Shown here piece after piece: positions 11,001 through 20,600 of a stretch of DNA of 64,000 nt. This stretch comes from Plutella xylostella. Its lineage: Eukaryota; Arthropoda; Insecta; Lepidoptera; Plutellidae. The stretch lies in contig NC_063986.1 of the NCBI RefSeq assembly GCF_932276165.1, forward strand, positions 11,110,501 to 11,174,500, given 5' to 3'. The position numbers and the translations under genes were made by a program. A model generated the notes under the pieces. The model was given only the letters and a program-made list of their open reading frames with translations. It was not told where the DNA came from and did not search any database. The stretch's first letter is position 1. Each line of letters starts with the position of its first letter.

Positions 11001-13374
11001 TAGTTTTTGTCGACGTAGACAAACTCGTTTAATGCACGTCCCACCAATCAAATCGTTGCGGTATAGCCATAGAGAGCAAAGAGTTGGGTGAATTTTATCA
11101 ATGTGAGTGTCTTTTTCCCTACAGTATAATCAGTTAATCAAGTATACTATGAATTACTTAGCAGTTACGCACAATCATTCGGAAGTTCACTAGATTCTTG
11201 TTTGCAAACAACGTCATGTCGTTATCTTCGTCAATCTAATAATAGCAAGTTGCTATCGCGATCATGAATGATGATGTTTGCTATGCCGTGAACCAACCTG
11301 CCATACATCCGTTGGCAGCTATACACATGCTGGTAGACAGAATGATCATGGCATTCCTCTTGGCCACCGGCGTGCATTCACTGAGCATCGTGTTGGCTAG
11401 CGAAAATGTTCCCGACATGCTGAAAATTTTTAGATTCAATGTAAGGTCATCGGTTCAGCTCACTTGTCTTAGAAGACTTTCTTTGGAAGAGGCCTACATA
11501 GGTAGCTGTAAACAATCGTTGGATAATAATGATAAGAAACGGAAATGTTTATGCAACTTGAAATTCAGTAATGACGATTTAGGTCCGACTATTAAACAAC
11601 TAAAGTGCAAGTAAAGCATATGGAACAAAGTTGATGCAAATTATTATTTAACGTACAGTCAGCTGCATAAGTAGCTATACACATTTGTACTTTGTCAAAC
11701 AGGCAGTTAGTGAATTTGACAAGGTACACAAATGTATAGCGACTTATGCACCTAACTGTACATGAAATAAATAATTAAATAACACACTTACGCACTAGCA
11801 GACACGAGTTTGAAGGCACTCAGCACGACCCAGTTTGGCGCCAGGGCGCTGAGCAGGCCCGTGGTGAAGCCGAGTACGAGGGAGACGAGCAGGACCAGGC
11901 GCCTGCCCTTAGTGTCCGCGAAGTAGCCCCAGATGTGGGAGGTGGCTATGATTCCTGGGGAATAATTCGTAACACATAAAGTTTTGAGTCTACTGCAACT
12001 GGGTACATTTTGTTATTTTGTTTTTGGGTCATGTGTATATGCCATTATCTATTTCTAGCAAGAAGATTATTGACTACGATTATTGGATAGTAATGTTTAT
12101 GCTTACGGTGCGGTGTTCACCCCATCATAAGCACAAAATGCGACCGCTAACTCCCTGATTTTTATTAATAAAGAATAAAGAATAAAGAATAAAGAAATTT
12201 ATTGTGTAACTTACTTAACTTAACATTTTTATCTTAGTAAGCTAAGGTAGGCTATTATAACTTATATTAATAAAACTTATATTAATAAAATTGGCGATGA
12301 AGACGAAACTCCGCTTTCGAAGACCAACACACATAATCTTCAAACAGTTGAATCGATTTTCATGTAACATGCCTGAAAACACTCGAAGTAACATCGAAAA
12401 TCCGTTGAGCCGTTTGGGAGCTACAGAGACGTTAAACTTATAACACCCCTCTTATTACACCAGAAAGGCTAGCACGGGGCGCATTTAAGACAAGTCAAAA
12501 GTTTTGCATTGCCCTCACTCACATCGCGCAGCCTCAAGAGCGAACGCGACGGATAACTTTTGTCATGTCTTAATTGCGTCCCATGCTAGCCCTTCAGGAA
12601 TAAAATAACAATTCATACCGAACATGGGCGTAGCAGCCCGATCACAGTCAGACACACATACAAGTTAAACTTATAACACCTCTTTTAGACCAGGGGTAAA
12701 AACGTCATACCGAACATGGGCGTGGCGGCCATGAGCCCCTGCTCCACGCTGGAGGTCCCCAGCTCGCAGGCGCTGGCCGTGGCGAGGAAGCTGACGGCGG
12801 CCGTCTCGAAGAACATGGCCATCACCAGCGAGCCGCACAGCAGCAGCATCGCCAGGTTGAAGCGCCCGAAGCCTGTGGAGGATTATGGTTTGTTGATCCG
12901 TGTTCAACGAAACCACGTGTCAAGCTGTCAAATCACGGACTCGGGGTCAAGCATGAGCATGACACAACACAAGCTGAATACTGTGCTGTATAGGAATTCA
13001 AAATTTTTGACCAATAGAATAGAATAGAATAGAATAGAATAGAATAGGTTGTGTTAACTCTAAGGATAAAAGAAAAGAGTCCAACAACGCTCGATTTTCA
13101 ACGGGTAAAATATGGTAGGTTATACCAGTTATACATAACTATAACAAATAATAATATTTATGTTGTTGCATGTTGATTTTGGCACTTTTTTATGTTGCAA
13201 AGTTAGCGTTGACCTTTTTGATGTTATGGATATGTTATAATATATTTTATGGAATGTGCTCAAAGAAAGTAGGGAAGAAACTATTAAACAATTTCTAGAG
13301 TATTTGAAATTCGTTTGTTTACCTGTGGCGTTAAGGGCTTCTTCAAAGCCCACGGTTCCAGCCTTAACACCCAT
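1992..13374 (-). CDS. SV2-like MFS transporter, complete, split by BEL/Pao element (gene 2)
   Basis: Multi-pass transporter of 506 aa; substrate unknown. Coding exons, read on the - strand: 13374-13323, 12872-12711, 11954-11792, 11419-11298, 10920-10676, 10590-10439, 10152-10023, 9793-9650, 9227-9082, 8869-8742 and 2068-1992. They sum to 1521 nt with every phase matching. The start ATG is at 13374, and FEEALNATG then leads into helix 1. MFS motif A is visible as GYFADTKGRRLVLL, and the family motif ESPKYLLSAG follows helix 6. The loop between helices 7 and 8 is Cys-containing and presumably extracellular. The final intron is about 6.7 kb because it contains the retrotransposon at 2217-8570, inserted antisense to the gene. 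It is divergent from the peroxidase gene, with 1.29 kb between start codons. The family call is firm, the substrate is not. Confidence 0.88.
2217..2398 (+). repeat. 5' LTR of the BEL/Pao element
   Basis: 182 bp from TGTTTAG to CTTGTTCA, matching the copy at 8389-8570 base for base as read by eye. A terminal repeat of this kind would carry the element's promoter and poly(A) functions. Confidence 0.93.
2399..2416 (+). other. Primer-binding site of the BEL/Pao element
   Basis: TGGTCCTTCGTTAGCCGT starts immediately after the LTR. TGG complements the CCA end of a tRNA, as expected for first-strand priming. I could not identify the tRNA. The untranslated leader then runs to about 3034 and includes GTGTCAGT-type repeats near 2700-2790. 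Confidence 0.6.
3035..8218 (+). CDS. BEL/Pao gag-pol polyprotein
   Basis: A single frame of 1727 codons from the ATG at 3035; the frame is open 14 codons further upstream but without ATG. Domains in order, by approximate residue: gag region of the DUF1759 type (100-250); three Cys/His knuckles (325-390, CAYCDQGGHKISNC and CFNCLGRNHSVNIC visible); aspartic protease with DQGS near 470; reverse transcriptase (about 740-950) with YVDD near 891; RNase H (FCDAS near 1068); zinc-binding integrase N-terminus (1330-1400); integrase core with SDNGTNF near 1495; and a C-terminal DUF5641-like region. This order (protease-RT-RNase H-integrase) is that of BEL/Pao. No env-like frame follows. All motifs expected of an autonomous element appear intact. 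Confidence 0.95.
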   Translation: MSSSIKSQLGSISNIVKAYENYKKAPKDRLAKESYLQTRLEALEFHFKIVTDNHTKLLSEASDEILDSHEYFTTDMYSEVEETYIMYKADLKEALSRFMPSASAASEQTNKHVTTKGETQVHLPKISIPVFSGSYSEWIPFRDLFTSLIHNNESLDSVQKMHYLKGYLSGEAEQLLRYVAITASAYQESWALLNSRYNNKKYLVNCLMKRFMNQPSVANETSSAIKDMLDLVNETVNGLKNLGVPTDSWDVFIIYVVCSRLDPESRKGWEVKISTSDELPTLNELREYLTSRFRSLEFLDTKFKPKQSKVMHTMSDGNNEANVICAYCDQGGHKISNCQKFCNTDYRTRNEFVQTNGLCFNCLGRNHSVNICRSYNKCRICKHKHHSLLHPTTASGPQASGSKSHIAVEVNSTGVDEVVDKNSFDNPATPSKVSTHFSKKIASNQVLLATALVNVKTRSGQVHLLRALLDQGSQASFITESAVQLLGLRKMPTRSSISGVGSEKSTLSSKYMVETQIQSRHDPGFQVQVRAHVLSAITSLLPSDKVGRLDWLESMEIPLADPQYHTPNKIDILLGADVYGQVLTAGLMKSPRGSPIAQNTALGWILSGPTHQESDDDKQASKHCYHNVIISMHSQVDDNDMLKKFWEIESDTCDTKILSLEEQLCEEFYEKTTQRDSTGRYIVRLPFRNDDPQCKHGRSRDIALRRFHLLEQRFKKNQEFKARYSAVIQEYLDLGHMERVADDDLNNDSAYLPHHAVIREDKTTSKVRVVFDGSCKGVNGVSLNSELMIGPRLQQDLRHIVIRWRMHPICLCADIVKMYRQVIVADKDADYQRIVWRDDPDSEIRDYKLVRVTFGTASAPYLAVKTVQQLATDDGSQFPIEVVKGAKSDFYVDDLLTGCQTVEEGTRMFKEYSKLLRQGGFDLQKWVTNNKELAEIMTGKPEIQDRKVEIRTDEVVKILGLAWNKDIDAFEYTVQLPDNTGPVTKRKVISSISRLFDPLGWAAPCIIVAKVTIQKLWLAGIDWDEELPEELLNEWLSYQRNLIDITKLIIPRWVGARNNDVHMELQGFCDASNIAYAAVVYLRIIDSDGNIHINLVTAKTKVAPTMQVSIPRLELMGAVLLSRLITEVGRVLGINHANIHGWTDSTVVLAWLSSHPSRWSTFIGNRTSDILSRLESTQWSHVQSAQNPADIASRGCSPGELAENPMWIQGPSWLKDQSINYQRPKSISTNLEERHIKAHVTVDETKTFSDTSFWEKYSSLHKLVRIVAVCRRFLVYKRSHKFGSHLTKSEINDALDVCIRQSQLICDMEKLKSLCPFLDDKGIMRVGGRLQNASLDHDAKHPIILPHKSHFTNLVVDDAHKRTLHGGPTLMLNHLRTKYWIVAAKKLVKAHVHNCVKCVRHAAATKTQYMGQLPESRVTPSRPFLHSGVDFAGPINVRMSKGRGNKSYKGYICVFICMATKAIHLEAISDLTAEGFIAGFKRLVARRGHVSDVWSDNGTNFVGASRELHKLVSAENSSVAVEIQEWLSDNSVTWHFIPPHAPNFGGLWEAGVKSTKFHLRRVIGDSTLTYEELATTLAQIEACLNSRPLSILSDDHQDPTPLTPGHFLVGEPLVIVPERNYELCNIASLKRWQLTQRMVQNFWRRWSNEYLVYCMQRYKWSKVIPEPKLGDIVLIKEDNLPPARWLLGRVVAKHPGSDQLTRVVTLKCNGSLIKRPTSKLCILPIAS
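8389..8570 (+). repeat. 3' LTR of the BEL/Pao element
   Basis: 182 bp matching the 5' LTR, preceded by the purine-rich GGTGGGCGGAA and followed by the target duplication AAATC. The stretch 8219-8388 between stop codon and LTR holds a repeated TGGTGGGCGG (near 8341 and 8377) and no gene. Confidence 0.93.
8930..9065. repeat. Dispersed repeat with AAT-rich microsatellite end
   Basis: An (ATA)n tract is followed by GGACATCTCACACACGGCCA and ATCCGACCCCAA. The same block recurs at about 54335-54430 in an intron of gene 4, again next to an AATAATAAT tract. This is likely the tail of a non-LTR element or SINE. The copy lies in intron 9 of gene 2. Confidence 0.6.
9247..9374. repeat. Palindromic MITE, copy 1
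   Basis: Inverted halves are built around CTTGTCAAACT and AGTTTGACAAGG, with outer ends GTCAGCTGCTTAAGT and a degraded right partner. A second copy of the family is at 11654-11760. It lies in intron 8 of gene 2. Confidence 0.6.
11007..11066 (-). repeat. Repeat of the ATTAAACGAG family, partial
   Basis: Reading the - strand, this contains GTGCATTAAACGAGTTTGTC preceded by a GATTGGTGGGA-type block. Related copies occur at about 50315-50415, 52090-52190 and 52255-52345 (+). It lies in intron 4 of gene 2. Confidence 0.45.
11654..11760. repeat. Palindromic MITE, copy 2
   Basis: A 107-bp palindrome with ends TACAGTCAGCTGCATAAGT and ACTTATGCACCTAACTGTA and inner arms TTTGTCAAAC / GAATTTGACAAGG. Same family as 9247-9374. 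It lies in intron 3 of gene 2. Confidence 0.65.
12431..12730 (-). repeat. Tandem duplication copying the exon 2 5' splice site of gene 2
   Basis: TTAAACTTATAACACC and CATACCGAACATGGGCGT each occur twice: at 12432/12665 and at 12614/12706. The second motif is the 3' end of exon 2 plus its GTATG donor on the - strand. The extra copy (12612-12640) is downstream in the intron, retains a GT donor and has two or three base changes in the exon-derived part. Confidence 0.65.
12462..12596. repeat. Palindromic MITE (GCTAGC family), copy 1
   Basis: Inverted ends GCTAGCACGGGGCGCATT and TTGCGTCCCATGCTAGC, with internal inverted GTCAAAAGTTTTGCAT / ATAACTTTTGTCATG. A related copy is at 41573-41722. It is inserted inside a small tandem duplication in intron 2 of gene 2. 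Confidence 0.65.
13014..13047. repeat. AGAAT microsatellite
   Basis: About six tandem copies of a 5-bp AATAG unit in intron 1 of gene 2. Confidence 0.8.
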
Positions 13375-14663
13375 TTTACAACTTTAATTTCAATTCACTC
13401 ACAATTTAAGAGTTTAAAACATTAATTTACGTTATGCCATTATAATGAACGTCTCTTGGATCCACCAGCACTATTTTCAGTATTTACGCATACTGAACAA
13501 TGTGAAACACCTAATACTCTCGTTCTCAGAAGGAAAGTAAACATTATATAGGTAGAATACGCAAGCTAAGTCTTAATCAAACGCAACTACAATAAGAATT
13601 ATTCTTTGTCTGTTTAGGAATTAACTCGTCAGGTTATTTCAAATATTGACTGAACGTTTCGCAACTAATTCCAGGACATTTGTCTCCGAATCAAAGTCGA
13701 TGTTACGTTGTTTGATTATTTTGCTCATTTTATTTTTATAGAGATTAAGTACTTATTGATACGACATTACATGTGCTTGTGCAATGCCACAACTTCGGTC
13801 TGTGATCTGTCTGGTAGGTACGAGAGCATTTCAGTGTTTCCAAAGCCTAACTAAGTACTCAATGTAGCTGAAAATTATTGACTTTTATTCGTTAACATGT
13901 TTACAAGAAGAAGACAGCGGATATGAGTTTCGTAGGGAATTCACTATTGCTTTCCAATCGCTGATTTAGCCTGAATAGGTCTTAGGTATATTTTGCTAAA
14001 TACACTTACGGGCAATGAAAAGGTTCCACTGAGAAAATCACTCTTTTACTCCTAAACGAAAAAAGCTAGCTTTATGACGCCTTCTGCAACATTGAAGCAC
14101 ATTTGACGGAGCATCAGGATATTACCAACCAAACACAATCATATTTTGTTCAAATTTAAAATTGAATGTTAGAAAAAATTGGGGTTGTTTGGTGTCGACT
14201 TTTTGTGAGTGGAACTATTTCATTACCCGTGAGTGTAGCTGGGTACCTTTTCTACTAACATTCATGGGGCAAAAATTAAAAAAAACATGAGTACCTAACG
14301 CAAAATACGTCATCTCAGTGAGTTACTGATGTTTACATAATTATATACATATTTTACGTATTAAGTAGCTACAGCAAGTACATTTTCCTACAGTTCCTAC
14401 ATTTTTGCTAAACGACTAGTTACTACCGTATGTATGTAAAAACCTGCTATACATATTTATCAGGCGCTTCACACTGAGAAGGCCTATTGGGCAGCGTTGG
14501 GTAGTAACAAAATGTCATGAATATTGGAGCTACCCACTTCAAGTGAAGTAACTCGTTCATTTTATCAACCGAGAGGTTACAAGCGGGGCGTGTGTGGGCA
14601 CCATGCACTTTTAACTCAAAACTAATTACATTTTAAGAACAAGAAACGTAAATACAAGTAGCT
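13375..14663. promoter_or_regulatory. Divergent upstream region of gene 2 and the peroxidase gene
   Basis: 1.29 kb between two start codons on opposite strands, so it should contain both promoters and 5' leaders. I see no convincing TATA box or initiator for either gene. A mariner-like MITE occupies 14003-14235; the rest is AT-rich single-copy-looking sequence. Confidence 0.5.
14001..14237. mobile_element. Mariner-like MITE (GGGCAATGAAA family), full copy
   Basis: Ends CACTTACGGGCAATGAAA and TTTCATTACCCGTGAGTG are inverted repeats flanked by TA on both sides (14001-14002, 14236-14237). About 233 bp, no coding capacity. Further copies lie at 31244-31321, 36612-36826 and, as a fragment, 35659-35690. 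Confidence 0.7.
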
Positions 14664-17600
14664 ATGAATCTTCTTAGAGTATTTCTGCATATTTTCATGT
14701 ACGTAGTGGTGGTTTGTCCCATCAGTGAGGTGGTTTGTGTGTCGCATCGAGGATTGCAGGAGCATGCGGTGAATAGTGGTAAGGTTATTTCATTATTAAA
14801 TAGCGAGCATTTACTGAAATTATCTTACATTGAGAATGTAAAATGGTCTGCCTTTTAATATTTAAGTACATATTACTTGTAGTGAGTAGTAATAAATACA
14901 GTTTATTTAGAAAGTATATAGGCCACTAAAAACTAAATTGATAAGTTTATAAATAACCTCTACGAATTTTAAAAACTCCTACAGTGATCAGAATACAATA
15001 CAAGAGTATCACTGAAGACTGAAGAAGACTGTCGATCACGATCTACTTTCAGTAATGCTACCACCACTGAAACAAAATAAAACTCCATCATTACAACAAG
15101 TGTTATGATACTATATTTACGTACAATATCATTGCATATAGCAACAGACAGATACGGATGTCACTCCTATAACACCTTAATTCGTAATGCACTTTCCATT
15201 AGTTCCTATGTTCGTCCACTCGCTCTGACTATGTACCAGGCAAGCATAAATAACCAAGAACTGTCAGTTCCAGACCACCACCACCACAGGACAGAGGAGC
15301 CGTGCGATGCGTGCCCGCGCCACGGCAAGTGTGTGCCGAGGGTGCAGTGTCCAGCTCACCTGAGACACAACTCCTATAACCCGCTCTGCCACATCGGGGG
15401 TCAGCGGGGCCTGGTTGGAGTCTGCTGCTTCACAGGCAGCAGGCATGCAGGTGTGTTGGGTGTTCTGTCTCTTTCTTCCACCAGCCTACAGTGTTCTACA
15501 TTTATTAGACCCTGGTAGTTAACCTGAACTGTTAATCCTCCATCTTCCAGAAAAGTATCTAGGCGTATGTCCAGTAGTGGCTGGATTATTATATGATGTA
15601 ATCCATTCTTGCACCGAGGTACGCAAGGAACCTTTTGTAATAATTCTTCTGGTATTTTGCTTTTCAGTAAAATACCAGTATTTAAGATACTTCCTCTTCA
15701 TCCTTCATGTGACTTCGCTGTAGGACACCCTGTATAGGTAAACAATTCCACTTATCACATGAATCCCTTGCAGCGGAGGCAGACCTGGCCGCTCGATCAG
15801 CCAACACCATCAGAGCTGAAGACATCAAGATAGCGCACAACCTGTCGCGCAAGAAGCTGGCGGAGTGGCTGCGTCACGCCGACAAGGTTCTAGAAGGGTC
15901 TTCGGAAACCGTCCTCAATGCGTCGTCTCCAAGCTTTGCGCATCATTTGGTATGGATGACCCTTTGGTTCTTTTCTCATTTTACCTAGCCACAACCATAG
16001 ATCTTAGGAAAGCCGATTCGAATTATCTATTGGGTTTGTGGCGGACTCCTAGCCACTAGTTCAGACGAAGATCAACAGATGGCGCTCGGAACGCAATACA
16101 GAGAAGATGTATGGGAACTACGCAAATTACTATGAAAATCCTACATCGCGCATTCGAAGTTTCTCACCTACTCTGCAATATATAGAAATCCCCAACGCTA
16201 ACCGTTGGGCAGCTGCCCGCCAGGCCACACCACCCGGCCTGGTCGGAGGATCCTCCCTTTGCATGGGGATGCTCCAACACCTCCAGCAACTCCATACTGG
16301 TGACCCCGTGAAGAACATCAGCGCAGCCTTCTGAAGACCCGCAGAGCAGCTTCCACGCCATCTTCCATCGACTTTCTCTCCTCACCTCAACAGCCGTGAA
16401 GCAGAACCCTCAACAAGCAGCCCCTGGAGCCAACCAGCCAGCATCCGGTCTCAAAGGGCATCATGACCACCAGCATGCAGCGAACGCGCAGGCCTGGTCA
16501 CACCCTCGACCCACACCAGCAACTTGGCACAGCACCACTGCACTTCGGCCGGTCAGCAAGCAGAGCCATCCTCTCCTGGTCGACGCAGCACTCTGCCACC
16601 ATGCTCCACTGCAGGCTCATCCCGACTCACCGTGGACATCGCCACTGCAGCATCACCCCGACTCACTGGGGACTCCTCACCGCACTCACAGTCCCGACTC
16701 ACTGCGGACTACGCGGCACTGGCTGGCAATCAAGACTCTCGGCTGCACTGAAGACTATCGCCCTCCGGTCTCGGTGGGGGAGTGATGTGGCGGACTCCTA
16801 GCCACTAGTTCAGACGAAGATCAACAGATGGCGCTCGGAACGCAATACAGAGAAGATGTATGGGAACTACGCAAATTACTATGAAAATCCTACATCGCGC
16901 ATTCGAAGTTTCTCACCTACTCTGCAATATATAGAAATCCCCAACGTTAACCGTTGGGCAGCTGCCCGCCAGGCCACACCACCCGGCCTGGTCGGAGGAT
17001 CCTCCCTTTGCATGGGGATGCTCCAACACCTCCAGCATCTCCATAGGTTATGGCAGGCTCTATAAAACCAATAAGCAGAGACTGAAAAATACATTATTAT
17101 TATACCTATTTCCGGCTAGCTCATTCAGTAAGATATACATAAGATTTAGCTGGCTGAAGGGGTCCAAAGTCGTCCAGTAAGACATACATAAGATATAGCT
17201 TTCTGAGGGCTTCCACTGCAGAGAATTATAGAAGATTATATGTTGTGGATTATAATAACAATCAACCAAATACTTACATACAACTGTTTTATCTGTCTTC
17301 CAGTCGGTGATGACATACGAGCAAGCAGCGGAGAAGCTTGGGCGAGGCGGTCTGCTGAACCTGTTCGCTGCTAAAGAGCTGAAGGCCCGAGACGCCATCT
17401 CTGATGATGAGCTGATGCTGGGACTCACTGACCATGCCGATGGTAAGTGTGGAAGTGGAAGTTTAAATACTATAACTTAATGTTACTTAATTAAACTTTC
17501 TAGGACCAGGCAAGAAGGGGCTTACTAAGGATCTAATGTTTTTATGTACAAGTAACAACAATATAGGGAAATACATAAGTTTAACGAAATAACCAGATAG

Positions 17601-20600
17601 TTGAAAATGTATTTAATAGTACAAAAAAATCTAGCTTAGTTTTTTATAAAAGCTGAGATCCAACTAGCAGTCCAAACCTAAACAGGAGGGCCATCTAAAT
17701 GTATCACAATCTAAACAACCTCCTGGGTAACATTCCAGGTCCATTCTGCCCTCCGCCCCCCGCATGCCCCGCCGCGCCCCCCCGCTACCGCAGCGTCGGG
17801 GGCGAGTGCAACAACCCCGCCGCCCCCGCCTGGGGCGCTGTGCACACTGCCTTTGAGAGGCTACTGCCACCGCATTATGGAGATGGTAAGCATAATACGC
17901 TACTTGCTTCGTCACCATCATGGCCACACCGGTGTTGTTTGTCGCTTTACCGTTCTGTCGATACCAGTTATTCGCATTTCCATTTTTCGAACTTCAGTAG
18001 CGGACCCCATATCTAAAAGGTGTTATGATCTTCCCGCTTGGAAAGTGGGTTTGGGATCGAAGTATACCACAGAACCTTTAAGATTCCTAGGCTAGTTTGA
18101 TTGTCTTTGTTGAAGGTAGTTGATGTAGGAAGAATTAGACTGGTGAAGAAAGACGAAAATACCTAGTACTTATAGCAGCCGTTAAATTTAATGATTCTTG
18201 TATCATTACAAACTGTACCCCCCCAGGTATCTGGTCCATCCGGCCCAGCTCGCAGGGCCAGCCGCTCCCGTCAGCCCGCGTGGTCAGCAGCAGCCTCGTC
18301 CTCGACGCCGCCGCGCCCAGCGCCACACACAACCTCATGTTCATGCAGCTGGGCCAGTTCATAGCACATGATACTAGTGCTGGCGTCGTTTTTACTATTG
18401 GTAAGGTTTGATTATGTGCTATGCTTAAACAAAACACTAGGTCCTATGCTTGGGTCTTGGAACTTTATGGCTATAGTCTTCCATGTTTGCTGGATGTCAG
18501 CTTTCACTCAAATAAAATAATCCTATAATTGAGAAAGTATGGCTGGATTATAAATTCCTGGAAACCAGATTACTAAAAGTTCTAAATCCATCAACCCTGA
18601 AGCTTCAGGAGATCACTACAATTGCCCCTTAAGTTTCTTTCATTTCCCATCTCCAGGCAACGGCAGCGCAATATCCTGCTGCGTAGGCGACGGCGTGGAC
18701 TTCCAACCGCCGGAGCTGATGCACTGGGCCTGCGCGCCCGTGGCCACCGCACCTGATGACCCCTTCTACGCGCAGTTCGGACAGCGGTGCCTCAACCTGG
18801 TGCGCACGCAGCTGGCTCCAGCTAGTGATTGTGCTGTTGGGTATGCTAAGCAGGTGGGGGACATTATGCAAACATTGTTTGAATCTTATAGAAACCAATT
18901 TTAGATCTTCTTCGTGACTGCGGGTAATCGTATCTGACATATTAATTTTTATAAAAGGCGGGACTTTAATCAGTGCTAGAACTGGAGTCAGTTGAATTGA
19001 CCTGATATCGATACGCATCCTACCTGCAGTTTCACTTTCTTAGCTTATTGGTAAAAGAGGTCTTTAAACAGTGAGGCTAGGGCTCAAAAACTGAAAAAAA
19101 TAATAAGTCTAGAAACTAGAAATGTAATTAGTTACCCTCATTCTCCAGATGAATGGCGCGACCCACTACCTCGACCTGTCTCACCTGTACGGCAACTCCC
19201 CGGAGAAGCTCTCAGCCCTGCGGAGCGGGATCCTGCTGAACACCTTCAACGACTACGGCCGCGAGCTGCCCCCGCTGACACAGAGGAAGGAGTGCATGAG
19301 TGCCAAGGATGGAGCTGCCTGCTTCGAATCTGGTAAGTTATGGACATGACACACTGTAGTAGAAATCTGGAGAAAACGAGTAGTTGGAATCTGGAGAAAA
19401 CCACTGAAATGGAAAGTCCGACAAATATGTAAAAATAGACATGCACCTAGGACTTGCAGGGTCATCATCATCAGCTATTAAGTAATTGTACGACTGTACG
19501 TGTCTATAGTAGGCCTGTCCAAAGCAGCATAAAAAATCACTCTGACTTCATTTACCTCATCCAACAACCAGGTCCTCCATAAACGATATCTATCAAGGAT
19601 TTATATATATTAATGTAAGTTTCTTGACATGATTTCAGGCGACAACCACGGCAACCAGATCATCTCTCTCACCGTCCTACACACGATCTGGACGCGCGAG
19701 CACAACCGCATAGCTCGCGTGCTGGCGCGGCTCAACCCCGCGTGGACCGAGGATACCGTGTTCTATGAGTCCCGCCGGCTGCTGCAGGCAGAGTTCCAAC
19801 ATGTGGTGTATAATGAGTGGCTGCCGTTGCTGCTGGGTAAGTGGGGGTTTCTGGGAGAAATGGCTGAAAGCTGCCAAAATTGTTGGAATTTCGAAAATCT
19901 TTAGAGCATCTTCAGAATGACAGCCACATCTCACTTCCAATACAATCTTACACACGATCTATAGTCCACTGAGGAAAAAAAAACACTACTATGGTCTGCA
20001 ATGAGTGGCTGCCTTTTTCTGCTGGATAATTAGGGGTTTCTTAGAACTAAGAGCGACGCCATAGATTTGATGTACAACCACCTAAGGGCTCCCACACATA
20101 AACACGACACGATGTTGCATCGTGCCACGACGCGGCGTCGTTTCACGATACGACGTCGCATCGCGGAAATTTACGACTACCATCGTAAAAAAAACACGAC
20201 ATCGTAACGTAAAGTTCCGCGGCACGATGCCGTCGATACAACATTCATTCCCTAAAAATGGACCGCAGTAGACGCGTACTGCTTCTGTTGTTAATAAGAA
20301 GACGAAGAAAGAAAAGACAGATACTCAGAAGATACTGGATCCACCCATTTCTTTCAACAATGAATAATAGGAGTCACTTTTTAAAGAAGTACAATGCCTT
20401 GAAAATAGACCACAACAAGTTCGTGTATCGACACGTAACGACGTCGCGTCGTGAATTTACGCGACGCGACGTCGTATCGTGAAACGACGCCGCGTCGTGG
20501 CACGATGCGACATCGTGTCGTGTTTATGTGTGGGAGCCCTAATCTTTGCCCCCAGGTCCCCGCATAATGCAGAAGTTTGGCCTGTCCCCGTCACCGGGAT

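Larger units (their letters stand above)
16033..17049 (+). mobile_element. Small non-autonomous LTR retrotransposon (TRIM-like)
   Basis: Two 260-bp direct repeats (16037-16296 and 16786-17045) differ at only two bases that I can see and enclose a 489-bp interior. The target duplication GGTT flanks the unit (16033-16036, 17046-17049). A primer-binding-like TGGTGACCCCGTGA starts at 16298, and a purine tract GGTGGGGGAGTGA abuts the right repeat. The interior has open frames up to about 129 codons but no recognisable protease, RT or integrase. It is inserted in intron 3 of the peroxidase gene. Confidence 0.75.

Noticed and set aside
11264..11614. + strand ORF of 116 codons
   Set aside because: It is the antisense shadow of exon 4 of gene 2 (11419-11298), which has matching splice sites and phase.
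16396..16801. Overlapping His/Pro-rich ORFs inside the TRIM-like element
   Set aside because: Three frames are open at once because of GC-rich composition, and no gag or pol motif is present.
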